Below, one piece after another: positions 32,586 through 41,630 of a stretch of DNA of 64,000 nucleotides. The notes under the pieces were generated by a model, which did no database searches, had not been told where the DNA came from, and saw only the letters and a program-made list of their open reading frames with translations. The DNA is from DASRIA01 sp035650255. GTDB lineage: Bacteria; Actinomycetota; Thermoleophilia; Solirubrobacterales; JBBDJG01. The stretch lies in assembly GCA_035650255.1 (NCBI GenBank), contig DASRIA010000045.1:1-64000 (forward strand), read 5' to 3'. The position numbers and the translations under genes were made by a program. Positions within the stretch are counted from its first letter, which is position 1, and every line of letters starts with the position of its first letter.

Positions 32586-35159
32586 CTAAGGCTTCGTGCG
32601 CGCGTCGATCGACTGCAGGAACTTCACGACCAGCGCGCGGTCCCGCGCGTTGGGCAGGCGATCGGGCTGGCGGCCGTTCTGCGTGCGGTGCTTCACGTTC
32701 CCGACCACGCACGCCAGGCTCTCGCAGGCGCCGTTGTGGTAGAAGGGCGGCGAGGCGTCGATCCCCAGCAGGGACGGGACGTTGTAGCCGATGCCACGCC
32801 CGTCGCCGTTGTAGTCCTGACCGAGCGCGTCCGGCGCGGGACCCGCGACTCCAGCCGCATTGATGGCGCCCGAGGCCTTCTCGATCGCCCCCACGTTGGC
32901 GCCGAGCGGGTTGGGCCCGCCCCGCACGCCGAGGTTGAACGAGCCGATGTCGCGCAGGAACCGGTTCAGGTACTGCGCGCCGATCGGGGCGCCGAAGGTG
33001 GCCGGCGGCGTCGTCTCGGTGAAGATCTCGGTGCCCGCCGGGGGCGAGGCGAAGTCCTTCGTCGCGATCGTCCACTTGCCGCCGACGTGGCAGCCCGCGC
33101 ACCCTGCCTGCGTGAACAGCGTGCGGCCCTGGCTGATCTGCCTGCTCGTGAGGCGGTTGGGCAGGCGGCTGGACTTCGACGGCCCCTTCGGGGTGCGCAC
33201 CGCCAGCTTCACCCATTCGCGCAGCGCCGTGAGGGCCGGCACCTGAGTCCCGCTCCCCGGCAGCGTGACGGTGTGCTGCGCGCGCCCGGCGTTCGCCTTC
33301 GCGAACGCGTTCAGCACGCAGGGGGCGACGTTGAAGTTGCCGTCGTCGCCGATCAGCAGGCCGTGATTCGGGTCGAGCGTGCTGGTCGCGGGCGGCGGCA
33401 GCGTGCACGGGAGGGCGGCCGCGAGCGCGCCTGGGCCCGACACGTTGCGGATGTTCGCCTCGAAGTCCTCGACCTCGTCGAAGATCGCGGAGTAGTTCAA
33501 CACGCGCTGGTCGGCGGGGTTGTTGGGGTTGAACGTCGCGTTCAGCGGCACCGACTTGCGCGGGCCGACGCCGAACTGCCACACGATGCTGTCGGTCAAT
33601 CCCTCGAAGTGGCAGCTGGAGCAGCTCTGCCAGCCCTCGCTCGACAGGCGCTCCGTGGTCGAGACCGTGGTTCCCGCGGGCCGGTTGAAGATTCCGCGCG
33701 AGGAGAAGAAGATCTCGGCGCCCACGGTGACGACCTCCTCGGGCGTGCCGGGCCCCGGCAGCGGCGCCGTGCGGATCACCTTGATGACGCGGTCCTGCGT
33801 GAGGTCGATCACCGAGATGTTGCGCGACACGAAGTTGCTCACGTAGGCCCGCGTGCCCTGGCGGTTGATGGCGATGCCCTGGGGGAACTTGCCGGCGTTC
33901 CCGCCCTGGGTCGCCGGGTTCGCCGGGTCGTTCAGGTCGATGTACCGCGTGGTGTCGGCGTCGACGGTGTTCGTCAGCTTTCCGGACCCGTCCACGTTCA
34001 TCTTCACGACCAGGTCGCTGCCGGAAGAGATCACGTAGGCGTTGCCGCTGCCGCTGCGCTTGGTGAACGCGATGCCCCAGACATTCGCGAAGAAGAGCTT
34101 CTTCTTGCCCGCCTCGGGCTGGCGCGCGCCGAGGTGCAGGTTGGCGAACTTGGCCGCGCTCGCGTCACGCGTCGAGCCGCTGCTCGCGCCGTCGAGCACG
34201 TTCACGAAGGCCTGCGTGTCGACGTTGAACCGCAGCGGGCCGGTGGGCGACGCGGCGATGTTCGGCAGGTAGGCCTGGTTGCCGCGGATCACGATGCTCT
34301 GCATCTGGTTCGGGAACGCCGACGTCGGATCCGGCACGCCGTCTCCAGTGGCGTCGACGGTGAAGCCCGTCACCTGCGGCCCGATCGCCACCTTCGAACG
34401 CACGCGGTAGGAGCGGATCCGCTTCGAGCGACTGCTGACGTTGAGGCGACAGACGACGCCCTCGCGCCCGGTGTCGGTGCCCTGCTGGCCGCCGGGACGG
34501 ACCCACGAGAAGAAGCTCGACACGAGCACGCGGCGGTTGTTCTTCGAGACCGCGATGCCGCGCGGCTGGAAGTGGCGAGTGCGATCGGGGTCGTTGCAGC
34601 GGCTGCTCTTCAGGTTCACGTGCCCGATCACTCCGCCCCTGCGGCGCGGCCTGGTCCCATCGATCACGGTGATCGTGTCCTGGCCGCTGTTGGCGACGAA
34701 CACGCGCCGGCCGTTGGGAGAGACCACCACGTTCCACGGCTCCGAGCCCGTCGCGATCTGTCCGCGCCGCCCGGCCCGGCGATCGGTCCTCGCGCGAAGC
34801 GTCTTGCCGCGCGCGCGGGTGATGCGGATCACGGTGACGGATCCCGAGCCCGCGTTGGCGACATACGCGTAGCGGTTGTTCGGGTCCACCGCCACGCTCT
34901 CGGGCTCGTCCCCGACCTTGATCTTCCGGATCACCCTGTTCGTCCGTGTGTAGATCACGGACACGTTGTCGGCACCCGGGTTGACGCTCCAGAGGTAGCG
35001 CCCGTCCGCCGAGAGCGAGATGGGGCTGGAGGTGGTCGCGCCCGGGTAGTTGCGGGCGGCGGCCGGTCCGGCAGCGAGGAGCAAGAGGCCGAGCGCAGCC
35101 ATGGAGCCGATGAACAGTCGGCGTGCTGTACACCTCCGACGAGTCTCGCGAACTTCCAT
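32586..35159 (-). CDS. secreted YVTN beta-propeller protein with two c-type haem sites
   Basis: An 857-residue protein from ATG 35159 (GTG 35183 also possible). Signal peptide FIGSMAALGLLLLAAGPAAA. Residues ~30-470 are a beta-propeller with YVTN-type repeats (AVDPNNRYAYVANAGSGSVT, VVVSPNGRRVFVANSGQDTI, IAINRQGTRAYVSNFVSRNI). The C-terminal ~360 residues carry two haem c sites, CSSCH and CAGCH, as in MauG/di-haem peroxidase-like proteins, and a fragment PPFYHNGACESL that may supply a ligand. Likely a periplasmic or surface electron-transfer protein. The adjacent upstream cytochrome c maturation genes fit this. Confidence 0.85.
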   Translation of the reverse strand: MEVRETRRRCTARRLFIGSMAALGLLLLAAGPAAARNYPGATTSSPISLSADGRYLWSVNPGADNVSVIYTRTNRVIRKIKVGDEPESVAVDPNNRYAYVANAGSGSVTVIRITRARGKTLRARTDRRAGRRGQIATGSEPWNVVVSPNGRRVFVANSGQDTITVIDGTRPRRRGGVIGHVNLKSSRCNDPDRTRHFQPRGIAVSKNNRRVLVSSFFSWVRPGGQQGTDTGREGVVCRLNVSSRSKRIRSYRVRSKVAIGPQVTGFTVDATGDGVPDPTSAFPNQMQSIVIRGNQAYLPNIAASPTGPLRFNVDTQAFVNVLDGASSGSTRDASAAKFANLHLGARQPEAGKKKLFFANVWGIAFTKRSGSGNAYVISSGSDLVVKMNVDGSGKLTNTVDADTTRYIDLNDPANPATQGGNAGKFPQGIAINRQGTRAYVSNFVSRNISVIDLTQDRVIKVIRTAPLPGPGTPEEVVTVGAEIFFSSRGIFNRPAGTTVSTTERLSSEGWQSCSSCHFEGLTDSIVWQFGVGPRKSVPLNATFNPNNPADQRVLNYSAIFDEVEDFEANIRNVSGPGALAAALPCTLPPPATSTLDPNHGLLIGDDGNFNVAPCVLNAFAKANAGRAQHTVTLPGSGTQVPALTALREWVKLAVRTPKGPSKSSRLPNRLTSRQISQGRTLFTQAGCAGCHVGGKWTIATKDFASPPAGTEIFTETTPPATFGAPIGAQYLNRFLRDIGSFNLGVRGGPNPLGANVGAIEKASGAINAAGVAGPAPDALGQDYNGDGRGIGYNVPSLLGIDASPPFYHNGACESLACVVGNVKHRTQNGRQPDRLPNARDRALVVKFLQSIDARTKP

Positions 35160-35219
35160 GGCGGGAGGTGCGCAGCCTTTCACAAATAGTCAGGCTGTCA
35201 AGTCCCGAATGGTGAAGAG

Positions 35220-35501
35220 CTAGCGCACGCGGTCCAGCTCGTCGAGCTGCTGCAAGAGCTCGAGCGCGTCCGCCTTCAACTCCCGGTCGAGCTGCTGCCA
35301 GTCCTCCCGGGCGAGCTTGCCCGTGCGGTAGTCGAGCTCGGCGTCCCGGATCTCGCGATACTTGGCCTCCTTGGCAGCCTCGAGCTCCGCGCGCTGCGCG
35401 CCCACCGGCGCCTCTCCGCGGTTCCCACGTCCGAGCCGCAAGGGCGCGACGATCAGGATCACCGCCGCGGCGACGACCACCAGCACGAGCACGACGTCCA
35501 T
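35220..35501 (-). CDS. small membrane protein with coiled coil, CcmI/CcmH-like
   Basis: A 93-residue protein: one N-terminal helix (VVLVLVVVAAAVILIVAPL) and a charged coiled coil (AELEAAKEAKYREIRDAELD, then YRTGKLAREDWQQLDREL). The D-x-E-L-D-x-x-x-G-K-L-x-x-x-D-x-x-x-L-x motif is that of the N-terminal part of CcmI/CycH, which helps haem lyase in cytochrome c maturation. It lacks the TPR region of full CcmI. It lies 10 bp after ccmF, consistent with a maturation accessory subunit. Its stop is 60 bp before the start of the di-haem protein gene. Confidence 0.75.
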   Translation of the reverse strand: MDVVLVLVVVAAAVILIVAPLRLGRGNRGEAPVGAQRAELEAAKEAKYREIRDAELDYRTGKLAREDWQQLDRELKADALELLQQLDELDRVR

Positions 35502-35511
35502 CCAGGGAGGT

Positions 35512-37725
35512 CTAGCGCCAGGCCCTGCCGAGCTCGCGTGCGAGTCGCGCGGCCTCGGGCGCGCGCACCCGGCGGGTCGCGCCTGCCGGCGGCGGCCAGA
35601 TCGCGATCACCCCGCCGGCGAACACGATCAGGGCGCCGACCCAGATCCACGTGACGAGCGGCGAGACCAGCACGCGGAAGCGCGCGGGCGGCGCGTCCAC
35701 CTGGTAGCGCGCGGTCAACAGGTTGAGCGCCGCGGCGAGCTGTGCCGAGCGCTCCTCCACCGACAGCTTCGTGGCCGCGGCGAACACGCGGTCGCCGCGG
35801 GCGATGGTGTCGTCGAGGAAGGACGTGTCGGGAGCGACGGCCGTCCACAGGTCGTGGCCGAGCCCTGCGCGCAGCCCCACCTCGCTCGTCGACTCGCCCT
35901 CGAAGTAGCGCGACACCGCGCCGAGGCCGGCCGAGTTGGAGGGGAAGTAGCTGCGCTCGGTGTGCAGCTCGGAGACCTTGCCGTCGCGGCGCACCTGCAG
36001 ATCGGCTCCGAGGTTGATCTTCTCCAGCGACTTCCCGTCGGAGGCGACGTCGATCTCACTCGTGGGACGCACGTAGCGGATGTCGTAGCCGCCGATCCGC
36101 GCCTGCTCGCCCGGCGCGAGCCGCACGTCGTCCGCCTTCTGGAAGGACGAGGAGGCCGCCACGCCGACGAGCAACACGATCACCCCGGCGTGCACGATGT
36201 AGCCGCCGTAGCGGCGCCGGTTGCGCCGCACCAGCGACACCGCGGCGCGCGGGATGCCCTCGTCCGTCATCGCACGGCGCGCGCGCACGCCGCGCGCGAA
36301 CTCCTGCACCACCACCGCGAGCACGAACGCGCCGAGGCTGAACATCGCGAGGGCCGCCGCCCGCCGCTCCACGCCTGCGGCGAGCAGCACGACGAGCGTC
36401 GCGACGCCGATCGCGACGGGCGCCATCAGCTCCCTGCGCAGGTTGGCCGCGGTCGTGCGCCGCCAGGCGAGCGCGGGCCCGAGCCCCGACAGCAGCACGA
36501 GGACGAGCGCCAGCGGCACCGTGTACTTGCCGAACCACGGCGGGCCCACGGAAGACTGCTCACCGGTGAACGCCTCCGAGATCAGCGGGAAGAACGTGCC
36601 CCACAGGATCACGAAGCACAGGCCCACGAGCGCCAGGTTGTTCAGCAGGAAGATCGCCTCGCGGGACAGCAGCGAGTCCAGCCGATGCTCCGACTGCATG
36701 TGCGGGGCCCTCGAGACCACGAGCGCAACGCACCCCACCACCAGCACCGAGATCAGCACCAGGAAGGGGATCCCGAGGGTCGACGCGCCGAAGGCGTGGA
36801 TCGAGTTCAGGATCCCGGAGCGCACCAGGAACGTGCCGAGCAGCGCGAGGATCCCGGTCGCGAGCACCAGCGACACGTTCCACATCCGCAGCATCCCGCG
36901 CTTCTCCTGCACCATCGCGGAGTGCAGGAAGGCGGTGCCGACCAGCCAGGGCATCAGCGACGCATTCTCGACGGCGTCCCATCCCCAGTACCCGCCCCAG
37001 CCCAGCTCCGAGTAGGACCACCGCGCGCCCAGCACGATGCCGATCCCGAGGCACAGCCAGGCGGCAAGGGCGAACGGGCGCACCGTCCGCAGCCAGTCCG
37101 CGCTCAGGCGGCGCGTGATCAGGGCGCCCACGGCAAAGGCGAACGGAATCGTGAACAGCGTGTACCCCGAGTAGAGCATCGGGGGGTGGAACATCATCGC
37201 CGGGTGGCGCAGCAGCGGGTTGAGGCCGGCGCCCTCGATCGGCGTCGGCGTCAGCCGTCCGAAGGGCGTCTCGAGGAACACCAGCAGCCCGCAGAAGAAG
37301 GCCGCGATGCCGAGCAGCACGGCGGTCGCATACGGGGCGATCTCGCGCGCGCGTGCGCGTGAGAGGAAGAGGATGGCGCTGGACCAGCCGCTCAGCAGCA
37401 GCGCCCAGAAAAGGAGGGATCCCTCCTGGGAGGACCAGATCGCGGTTGCCTGGTAGAAGGCGGGCGTGGTCGTCGACGAGTGCGACGCCACCAGCTCGAA
37501 CGAGAAGTCCGAGCGCAGGAATGCCGCCTCCAGGATCACGAAGCACACCGCCAGCACGCCGAACAGCGCGTACACCGCGTGGCGGCCCGATGCGATCCAA
37601 GCGCGGCCGCTGCGGCCGCCGAGCCCGACCCGGTTGGAGATCCGCGCGCCGTACAGGGACGCGACCGCGCCGTAGAGAGCGATCGCGAGGGCGAATACGA
37701 GGAGGACGCGGCCGGCGGTCAGCAC
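35512..37725 (-). CDS. ccmF: cytochrome c-type biogenesis protein CcmF (haem lyase)
   Basis: A 737-residue polytopic protein with the CcmF layout. Early helices contain TTTPAFYQATAIWSSQEGSLL and HPAMMFHPPMLYSGYTLF. The WWD domain is WGGYWGWDAVENASLMPWLV (~240), the haem-handling signature of CcmC/CcmF/CcsA. Further His-containing helices are followed by a large periplasmic C-terminal region (SFQKADDVRLAPGEQARIGG, INLGADLQVRRDGK) and a final helix WIWVGALIVFAGGVIAIW. It transfers haem to apocytochrome c. A leaderless -10 GATACT lies 6 nt before GTG 37725. The gene is followed by the CcmI-like gene and a di-haem protein, a clear client. Confidence 0.95.
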   Translation of the reverse strand: MLTAGRVLLVFALAIALYGAVASLYGARISNRVGLGGRSGRAWIASGRHAVYALFGVLAVCFVILEAAFLRSDFSFELVASHSSTTTPAFYQATAIWSSQEGSLLFWALLLSGWSSAILFLSRARAREIAPYATAVLLGIAAFFCGLLVFLETPFGRLTPTPIEGAGLNPLLRHPAMMFHPPMLYSGYTLFTIPFAFAVGALITRRLSADWLRTVRPFALAAWLCLGIGIVLGARWSYSELGWGGYWGWDAVENASLMPWLVGTAFLHSAMVQEKRGMLRMWNVSLVLATGILALLGTFLVRSGILNSIHAFGASTLGIPFLVLISVLVVGCVALVVSRAPHMQSEHRLDSLLSREAIFLLNNLALVGLCFVILWGTFFPLISEAFTGEQSSVGPPWFGKYTVPLALVLVLLSGLGPALAWRRTTAANLRRELMAPVAIGVATLVVLLAAGVERRAAALAMFSLGAFVLAVVVQEFARGVRARRAMTDEGIPRAAVSLVRRNRRRYGGYIVHAGVIVLLVGVAASSSFQKADDVRLAPGEQARIGGYDIRYVRPTSEIDVASDGKSLEKINLGADLQVRRDGKVSELHTERSYFPSNSAGLGAVSRYFEGESTSEVGLRAGLGHDLWTAVAPDTSFLDDTIARGDRVFAAATKLSVEERSAQLAAALNLLTARYQVDAPPARFRVLVSPLVTWIWVGALIVFAGGVIAIWPPPAGATRRVRAPEAARLARELGRAWR

Positions 37726-37731
37726 GATGTG

Positions 37732-37737
37732 AGTATC
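37732..37737 (-). promoter_or_regulatory. -10 element GATACT of leaderless promoter
   Basis: Read on the minus strand, GATACT ends 6 nt before GTG 37725, in the 34-bp gap after the P450 gene. Confidence 0.5.
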
Positions 37738-37759
37738 GCAGCCGTTCGGCGCCGGTTGC

Positions 37760-39148
37760 CTACGCGGCGGCCGGTGCAGCGGCGGACAGCACCGGCGCCG
37801 GCGCGGCCACCCGCACGCGCATCGGCAGGCCGTCGCGCGGGGAGATCGTGGGCGCGTGGCGGATGTGCAACTCGTGCCCCGGCAGCAGCTCGAGGCGGTA
37901 CCGCGCGAGAATCGCGCGGGCGATGATCCCGATCTCGGCCTGGCCGAAGCGCATGCCGATGCAGGTGCGCGAGCCGCCCCCGAACGGGACGTACGCGCCC
38001 AGCGGGAGCTTGGCCTTGTTCTCCTCGGTGAACCGCTCCGGGCGGAACGCCTCGGGCTCGTCCCACACGTCCGGCAGGTGGTGGCTGGCCCACGAGCAAT
38101 ACTCGACGTGCGCGCCGCCGGGGACGCTGACGCCGTTGAACTCGAACGACTCGATCGCCCGCCGGGGGCCGATGTACGCCGGCGGGTACTTGCGCAGCGT
38201 CTCGTCGAGGATCATGTCCACGTTCACGCCCGGGTCGTCCAGGACGCCGGGGTTGCGGGCCAGCTCGTAGAACATGAACGCGACCGTCGACGTGGTCGTG
38301 TCGTGCCCGGCGAACAACAGGGTCATGACCTCGTCACGGACATGCCTGCGCGACAGCGAGTTGCCCTCCTCGTCGTGCGCGTCGAGCAGCAGCGACAGCA
38401 CGTCCATGCCGCGCTCGCCGGTCGCCAGGCGCCGGTCGATCTCACCGTAGATCAGGACGTCGAGCCGCTTGCGGGAGCGCATCAGCTTCCAGAACGGCGT
38501 GTACGGGCCGCGCGGGATCTGCCACAGGTAGTCGCGCGCGTAGAACGAGAGCGCGGACTCGAACTCCGCGGCCGCGTTCAGTCCCCCGGCCCGCGCCGTG
38601 TCGGGGTCGATGCCGAACAGCGCCCGCAGCGCCACCCGCAGCGCGACGCGGCGCGTCCAGTCGTAGACGTCGGCGACCTCGCCGGGCCGCAGCTCCGCGA
38701 GCGCCTGATCGACCTCCGCGCGCATCGTGTCGGTCGCGGCCGCGATCTGCTCGCGGTGGAAGGCCGGGAGCATCAGCTTGCGGTGCGTGCGGTGGAACGC
38801 GCCGTCGATCGTCAGCAGGCCGTCGCCGAGCAGCGGAATGAGGTCCCGCAGGTGGCCCTCCCGCCACAGGAAGTTCTTGGCGTGCGACACCAATATGTAG
38901 TGATTCGCCGCCGGCCCCAGCATGAACACCGCGTTGTGGTGGAAGATCCGCAGCGTGAAGATCGGGCCGTAGCGCTCATAGGCCGCCAGCAGCAGCCCCA
39001 GCGGGTCGCGGTCGAAGTGCCGGGTCCGCGGCAGGCTGAAGTTCGTCTCCCCGGGTGGCCACGGCACCTTCGCGGCGCGGTCGGTGCGGATGTCGCGCCA
39101 CAGGACCGCGAACGGGTTCGTCGTCATGGGAGCCGGCGCCTCGGCCAT
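37760..39148 (-). CDS. cytochrome P450
   Basis: A 462-residue soluble P450 from ATG 39148. All hallmarks are present: the I-helix LLFAGHDTTTS (~A/G-G-x-D-T-T), the K-helix E-x-x-R in DETLRKYPP, the PERF-type FRPERFTEEN, and the haem loop FGGGSRTCIGMRFG with the Cys thiolate ligand. The opening PPGETNFSLPRTRHFDRDPL and the length resemble the CYP102/CYP110-like, fatty-acid or terpene type clade of bacterial P450s. No ferredoxin or reductase gene is adjacent, so electron donors are elsewhere. A -10 TATCCT lies 6 nt before the ATG and there is no Shine-Dalgarno. Confidence 0.95.
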   Translation of the reverse strand: MAEAPAPMTTNPFAVLWRDIRTDRAAKVPWPPGETNFSLPRTRHFDRDPLGLLLAAYERYGPIFTLRIFHHNAVFMLGPAANHYILVSHAKNFLWREGHLRDLIPLLGDGLLTIDGAFHRTHRKLMLPAFHREQIAAATDTMRAEVDQALAELRPGEVADVYDWTRRVALRVALRALFGIDPDTARAGGLNAAAEFESALSFYARDYLWQIPRGPYTPFWKLMRSRKRLDVLIYGEIDRRLATGERGMDVLSLLLDAHDEEGNSLSRRHVRDEVMTLLFAGHDTTTSTVAFMFYELARNPGVLDDPGVNVDMILDETLRKYPPAYIGPRRAIESFEFNGVSVPGGAHVEYCSWASHHLPDVWDEPEAFRPERFTEENKAKLPLGAYVPFGGGSRTCIGMRFGQAEIGIIARAILARYRLELLPGHELHIRHAPTISPRDGLPMRVRVAAPAPVLSAAAPAAA

Positions 39149-39154
39149 CAGGCG

Positions 39155-39160
39155 AGGATA
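39155..39160 (-). promoter_or_regulatory. -10 element TATCCT of leaderless promoter
   Basis: Read on the minus strand, TATCCT ends 6 nt before the P450 ATG. The same hexamer serves the carboxyltransferase at 40748. Confidence 0.5.
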
Positions 39161-39188
39161 TCCGCCGGAATAGGGGCGTCGCCCCACC

Positions 39189-40748
39189 TCACGGCCTGAT
39201 GCCGCGCCGCTTCGGGCCCGCGTGCACGTCGTAGCGCACCAGCTCGTGGGCCCGCTCGGCCCAGTCGCACAGCAGCGGCCGCGTGTCGCGCGGGTCGATG
39301 ATCTCCTCGACCCCGAACCGCTCCGCCGTCCGGAACGGGGAGCGCACCGCGTTCAGCCGCTCCTCGATCTCGGCGCGCAGCGCGACCGGGTCGGCCGCGG
39401 CCTCCAGCTCACGCCGGTAGGCGGCCTCGATGCCGCCCTCGATCGGAAGCGATCCCCAGTCGCCCGACGGCCACGCGTAGCGCAGGTTGAGGCCGTGCGC
39501 CTGCCCGTGCGCGGCGCCCGCGACGCCGAAGACCTTGCGCACCAGCACCGACACCCAGGGCACCGTCGTCTGGTAGACGGCGACGAGTGCGCGCGTGCCG
39601 CGGCGGATCGTGCCGCGGCGCTCGGCTTCCGTCCCGATCACGAAGCCCGGCTGGTCCACGAAGTTCACCACGGGCAACCGGAACTGGTCGCACAGGTCGA
39701 CGAAGCGCGTCAGCTTCTCCGACGCGTCGGCGGTCAGGCCGCCGCCGTAGTGGTTGGGGTCGGAGCACAGCACGCCCACCGGCCGGCCGTCGAGGCGCCC
39801 GCAGGCCGTGATCTGGCTGCGGCCGAACGAGGCGCCGATCTCGAACATCGAGCCCTGGTCCAGCACGGCCTCGAGGATGCGGCGCGCCTTGTAGGGCCGG
39901 CGGCGCTCGCGGGGGACGATGGACAGCAGGTCCTCCTCGCGGCGGTCACGCGCGTCGGTCGATGCCGTCACCGGCGGCGCCTCCCAGACGTTGGGCGGCA
40001 TGTAGGAGAGGAACCGCCGCAGCTGCGCGAGCGCGTCCTCCTCGTCGAAGGCCTCGTTGTCCACCGCGCCGGCCCGCGTCTGTGCGCGTGCGCCGCCCAG
40101 CGCTTCCTTGTCGGGGGTCTCGCCCATCGCGGCAGCGACCACGGGCGGCCCGGCCACGAACAGCTGCGCGGTGCCCCGCACGATCACCGAGAAGTGCGAG
40201 GCGACGACGCGCGCCGCGCCCAGCCCCGCGACCGGCCCGAGCGCGGCCGCCACCACCGGCACCTCGGAGAGGTTGGAGGCGGCGACGTCCCAGCCCGGGA
40301 TGAAGGGCACGTAGGTGAAGCCCATCGTCTCGAGCGACTTCACGCTCCCCCCTCCGCCCGTCCCGTCCACGAGCCGGACCAGGGGCACCCGCAGCTCGGC
40401 GGCCATCTGCTCCGCATAGACCATCTTCTGCCAGATCGCCGCGTCAGCCGCCCCTCCGCGAACGGTGAAGTCGTCGCCCTGCACGACCGCCCGGCGGCCC
40501 TCGATGCGGCCCTGGCCCACGACGACGTTCGCGGGCAGGAACTCCGCCAGCTCGCCGTCGCTGTACGTCCCCCACCCAGCGAGCGCGCCGGTCTCGTGGA
40601 ACGTCCCCTGATCGAACAGGCGCTCGACCCGCTCGCGCACGGTCAGGCGCCCGCTCGAGTGCTGGCGCTCCACCCGTTCGGCTCCTCCCATGCGCTGGGC
40701 CAGCGCTTCGCGCCGGCGCAGCTCCCTGAGCTCGGGCTCCCAGCTCAT
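39189..40748 (-). CDS. acyl-CoA carboxylase beta (carboxyltransferase) subunit
   Basis: A 519-residue biotin-dependent carboxyltransferase like PccB/AccD-type or methylmalonyl-CoA decarboxylase alpha chain. The N-half has GRLTVRERVERLFDQGTFHE, VVQGDDFTVRGGAADAA and LVRLVDGTGGGGSVKS. The C-half has SMFEIGASFGRSQITACGRL, VGVLCSDPNHYGGGLTADAS, LPVVNFVDQPGFVIGTEAE and the end GVEEIIDPRDTRPLLCDWAE. The two oxyanion-loop glycine motifs are intact. No biotin carboxylase or biotin carrier gene is nearby, so the partner subunit is encoded elsewhere. ATG 40748 has a -10 TATCCT 7 nt upstream. Confidence 0.92.
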   Translation of the reverse strand: MSWEPELRELRRREALAQRMGGAERVERQHSSGRLTVRERVERLFDQGTFHETGALAGWGTYSDGELAEFLPANVVVGQGRIEGRRAVVQGDDFTVRGGAADAAIWQKMVYAEQMAAELRVPLVRLVDGTGGGGSVKSLETMGFTYVPFIPGWDVAASNLSEVPVVAAALGPVAGLGAARVVASHFSVIVRGTAQLFVAGPPVVAAAMGETPDKEALGGARAQTRAGAVDNEAFDEEDALAQLRRFLSYMPPNVWEAPPVTASTDARDRREEDLLSIVPRERRRPYKARRILEAVLDQGSMFEIGASFGRSQITACGRLDGRPVGVLCSDPNHYGGGLTADASEKLTRFVDLCDQFRLPVVNFVDQPGFVIGTEAERRGTIRRGTRALVAVYQTTVPWVSVLVRKVFGVAGAAHGQAHGLNLRYAWPSGDWGSLPIEGGIEAAYRRELEAAADPVALRAEIEERLNAVRSPFRTAERFGVEEIIDPRDTRPLLCDWAERAHELVRYDVHAGPKRRGIRP

Positions 40749-40755
40749 GGCGGGC

Positions 40756-40761
40756 AGGATA
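40756..40761 (-). promoter_or_regulatory. -10 element TATCCT of leaderless promoter
   Basis: Read on the minus strand, TATCCT ends 7 nt before ATG 40748. Confidence 0.5.
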
Positions 40762-40811
40762 TGCCCCGACCCGGGAGGGTCCGGGCTAACCGGGTATAGG
40801 CTGGGTTGCCC

Positions 40812-41624
40812 ATGACTTTGTCCACTGCGTCTAAAGCGCCCTCGAGCCGTGAGCGGATCCGCGTGTTCGTCGAGGACCCCGAGCTCGCCACCGGGCTGGA
40901 CCCGGAGGCGCTTGCGGCCGCCGAGCAGATCACCGCGCCCATGCTGCGGGTGCCGCAGGGTGGCTGGGACTTCAAGGCGGACCCCAAGCGCCTCAACTGC
41001 CATCTCGGCCTGCTCGTCATGGACGGCCTGCTGTTGCGGGAAGTGCTGGTGGGCGAGGTCGCATGCGCGGAGCTGCTCGGCTTCGGCGACGTGATGCGTC
41101 CCTGGACCGGAGCGTCCGGCGAACAGGCCTCGATCCAGGCGGAGTCCCGCTGGGAGGCCCTCGAGGACGTCCGCCTGGCGGTGCTCGACCCGCGGTTCGC
41201 CCTCCAGATCGCGCGCTGGCCCCAGGTCTCGGCGACGATCGTGGACCGGGCCCTGATCCGGGCCCGCTGGCTGTCCTTCCACCTCGCCGTATGTCACGTC
41301 GTGGGGATCGAGAAGCGCCTGATCATCCTCTTCTGGCACCTCGCGGACCGGTGGGGGAAGGTGACGCCGGAGGGCGTGCGGATCGCGCTGCCGCTCTCGC
41401 ACGGGATGATCGCCAAGCTGGTGGGATCGCGGCGGCCGACGGTCACCACCGCGATGGGCAAGCTGCGGGACGAGGGCAAGATCCTGCGCTCCGACGACGG
41501 TGCCTGGATCCTGTGCGGCGCTCCGCCGGACGATCTGCGCAGCGTGCGCGGCAGTGTCGGCGCGCGCGACCCGCGCAGCGACCTCGGCGGCAGCGAGGCG
41601 CCGAAGGACCCCGGCGGCGAGTAG
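40812..41624 (+). CDS. Crp/Fnr-family transcriptional regulator
   Basis: A 270-residue protein. The N-terminal cyclic-nucleotide-like beta-roll is weakly conserved (HLGLLVMDGLLLREVLVGEV, LLGFGDVMRP). The dimer helix is around VSATIVDRALIRARWLSFHL. The C-terminal winged HTH (RLIILFWHLADRWGKVTPEG, IALPLSHGMIAKLVGSRRPT, then VTTAMGKLRDEGKILR) is typical Crp. The phosphate-binding Arg/Ser cassette for cAMP is not evident, so the ligand is unclear. The protein is close in style to other Thermoleophilia Crp regulators with G-x-W-x-L-x C-terminal strands (GAWILCGAPP). It is divergent from the carboxyltransferase and 6 bp before fdhD. Confidence 0.85.
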   Translation: MTLSTASKAPSSRERIRVFVEDPELATGLDPEALAAAEQITAPMLRVPQGGWDFKADPKRLNCHLGLLVMDGLLLREVLVGEVACAELLGFGDVMRPWTGASGEQASIQAESRWEALEDVRLAVLDPRFALQIARWPQVSATIVDRALIRARWLSFHLAVCHVVGIEKRLIILFWHLADRWGKVTPEGVRIALPLSHGMIAKLVGSRRPTVTTAMGKLRDEGKILRSDDGAWILCGAPPDDLRSVRGSVGARDPRSDLGGSEAPKDPGGE

Positions 41625-41630
41625 GCGCCG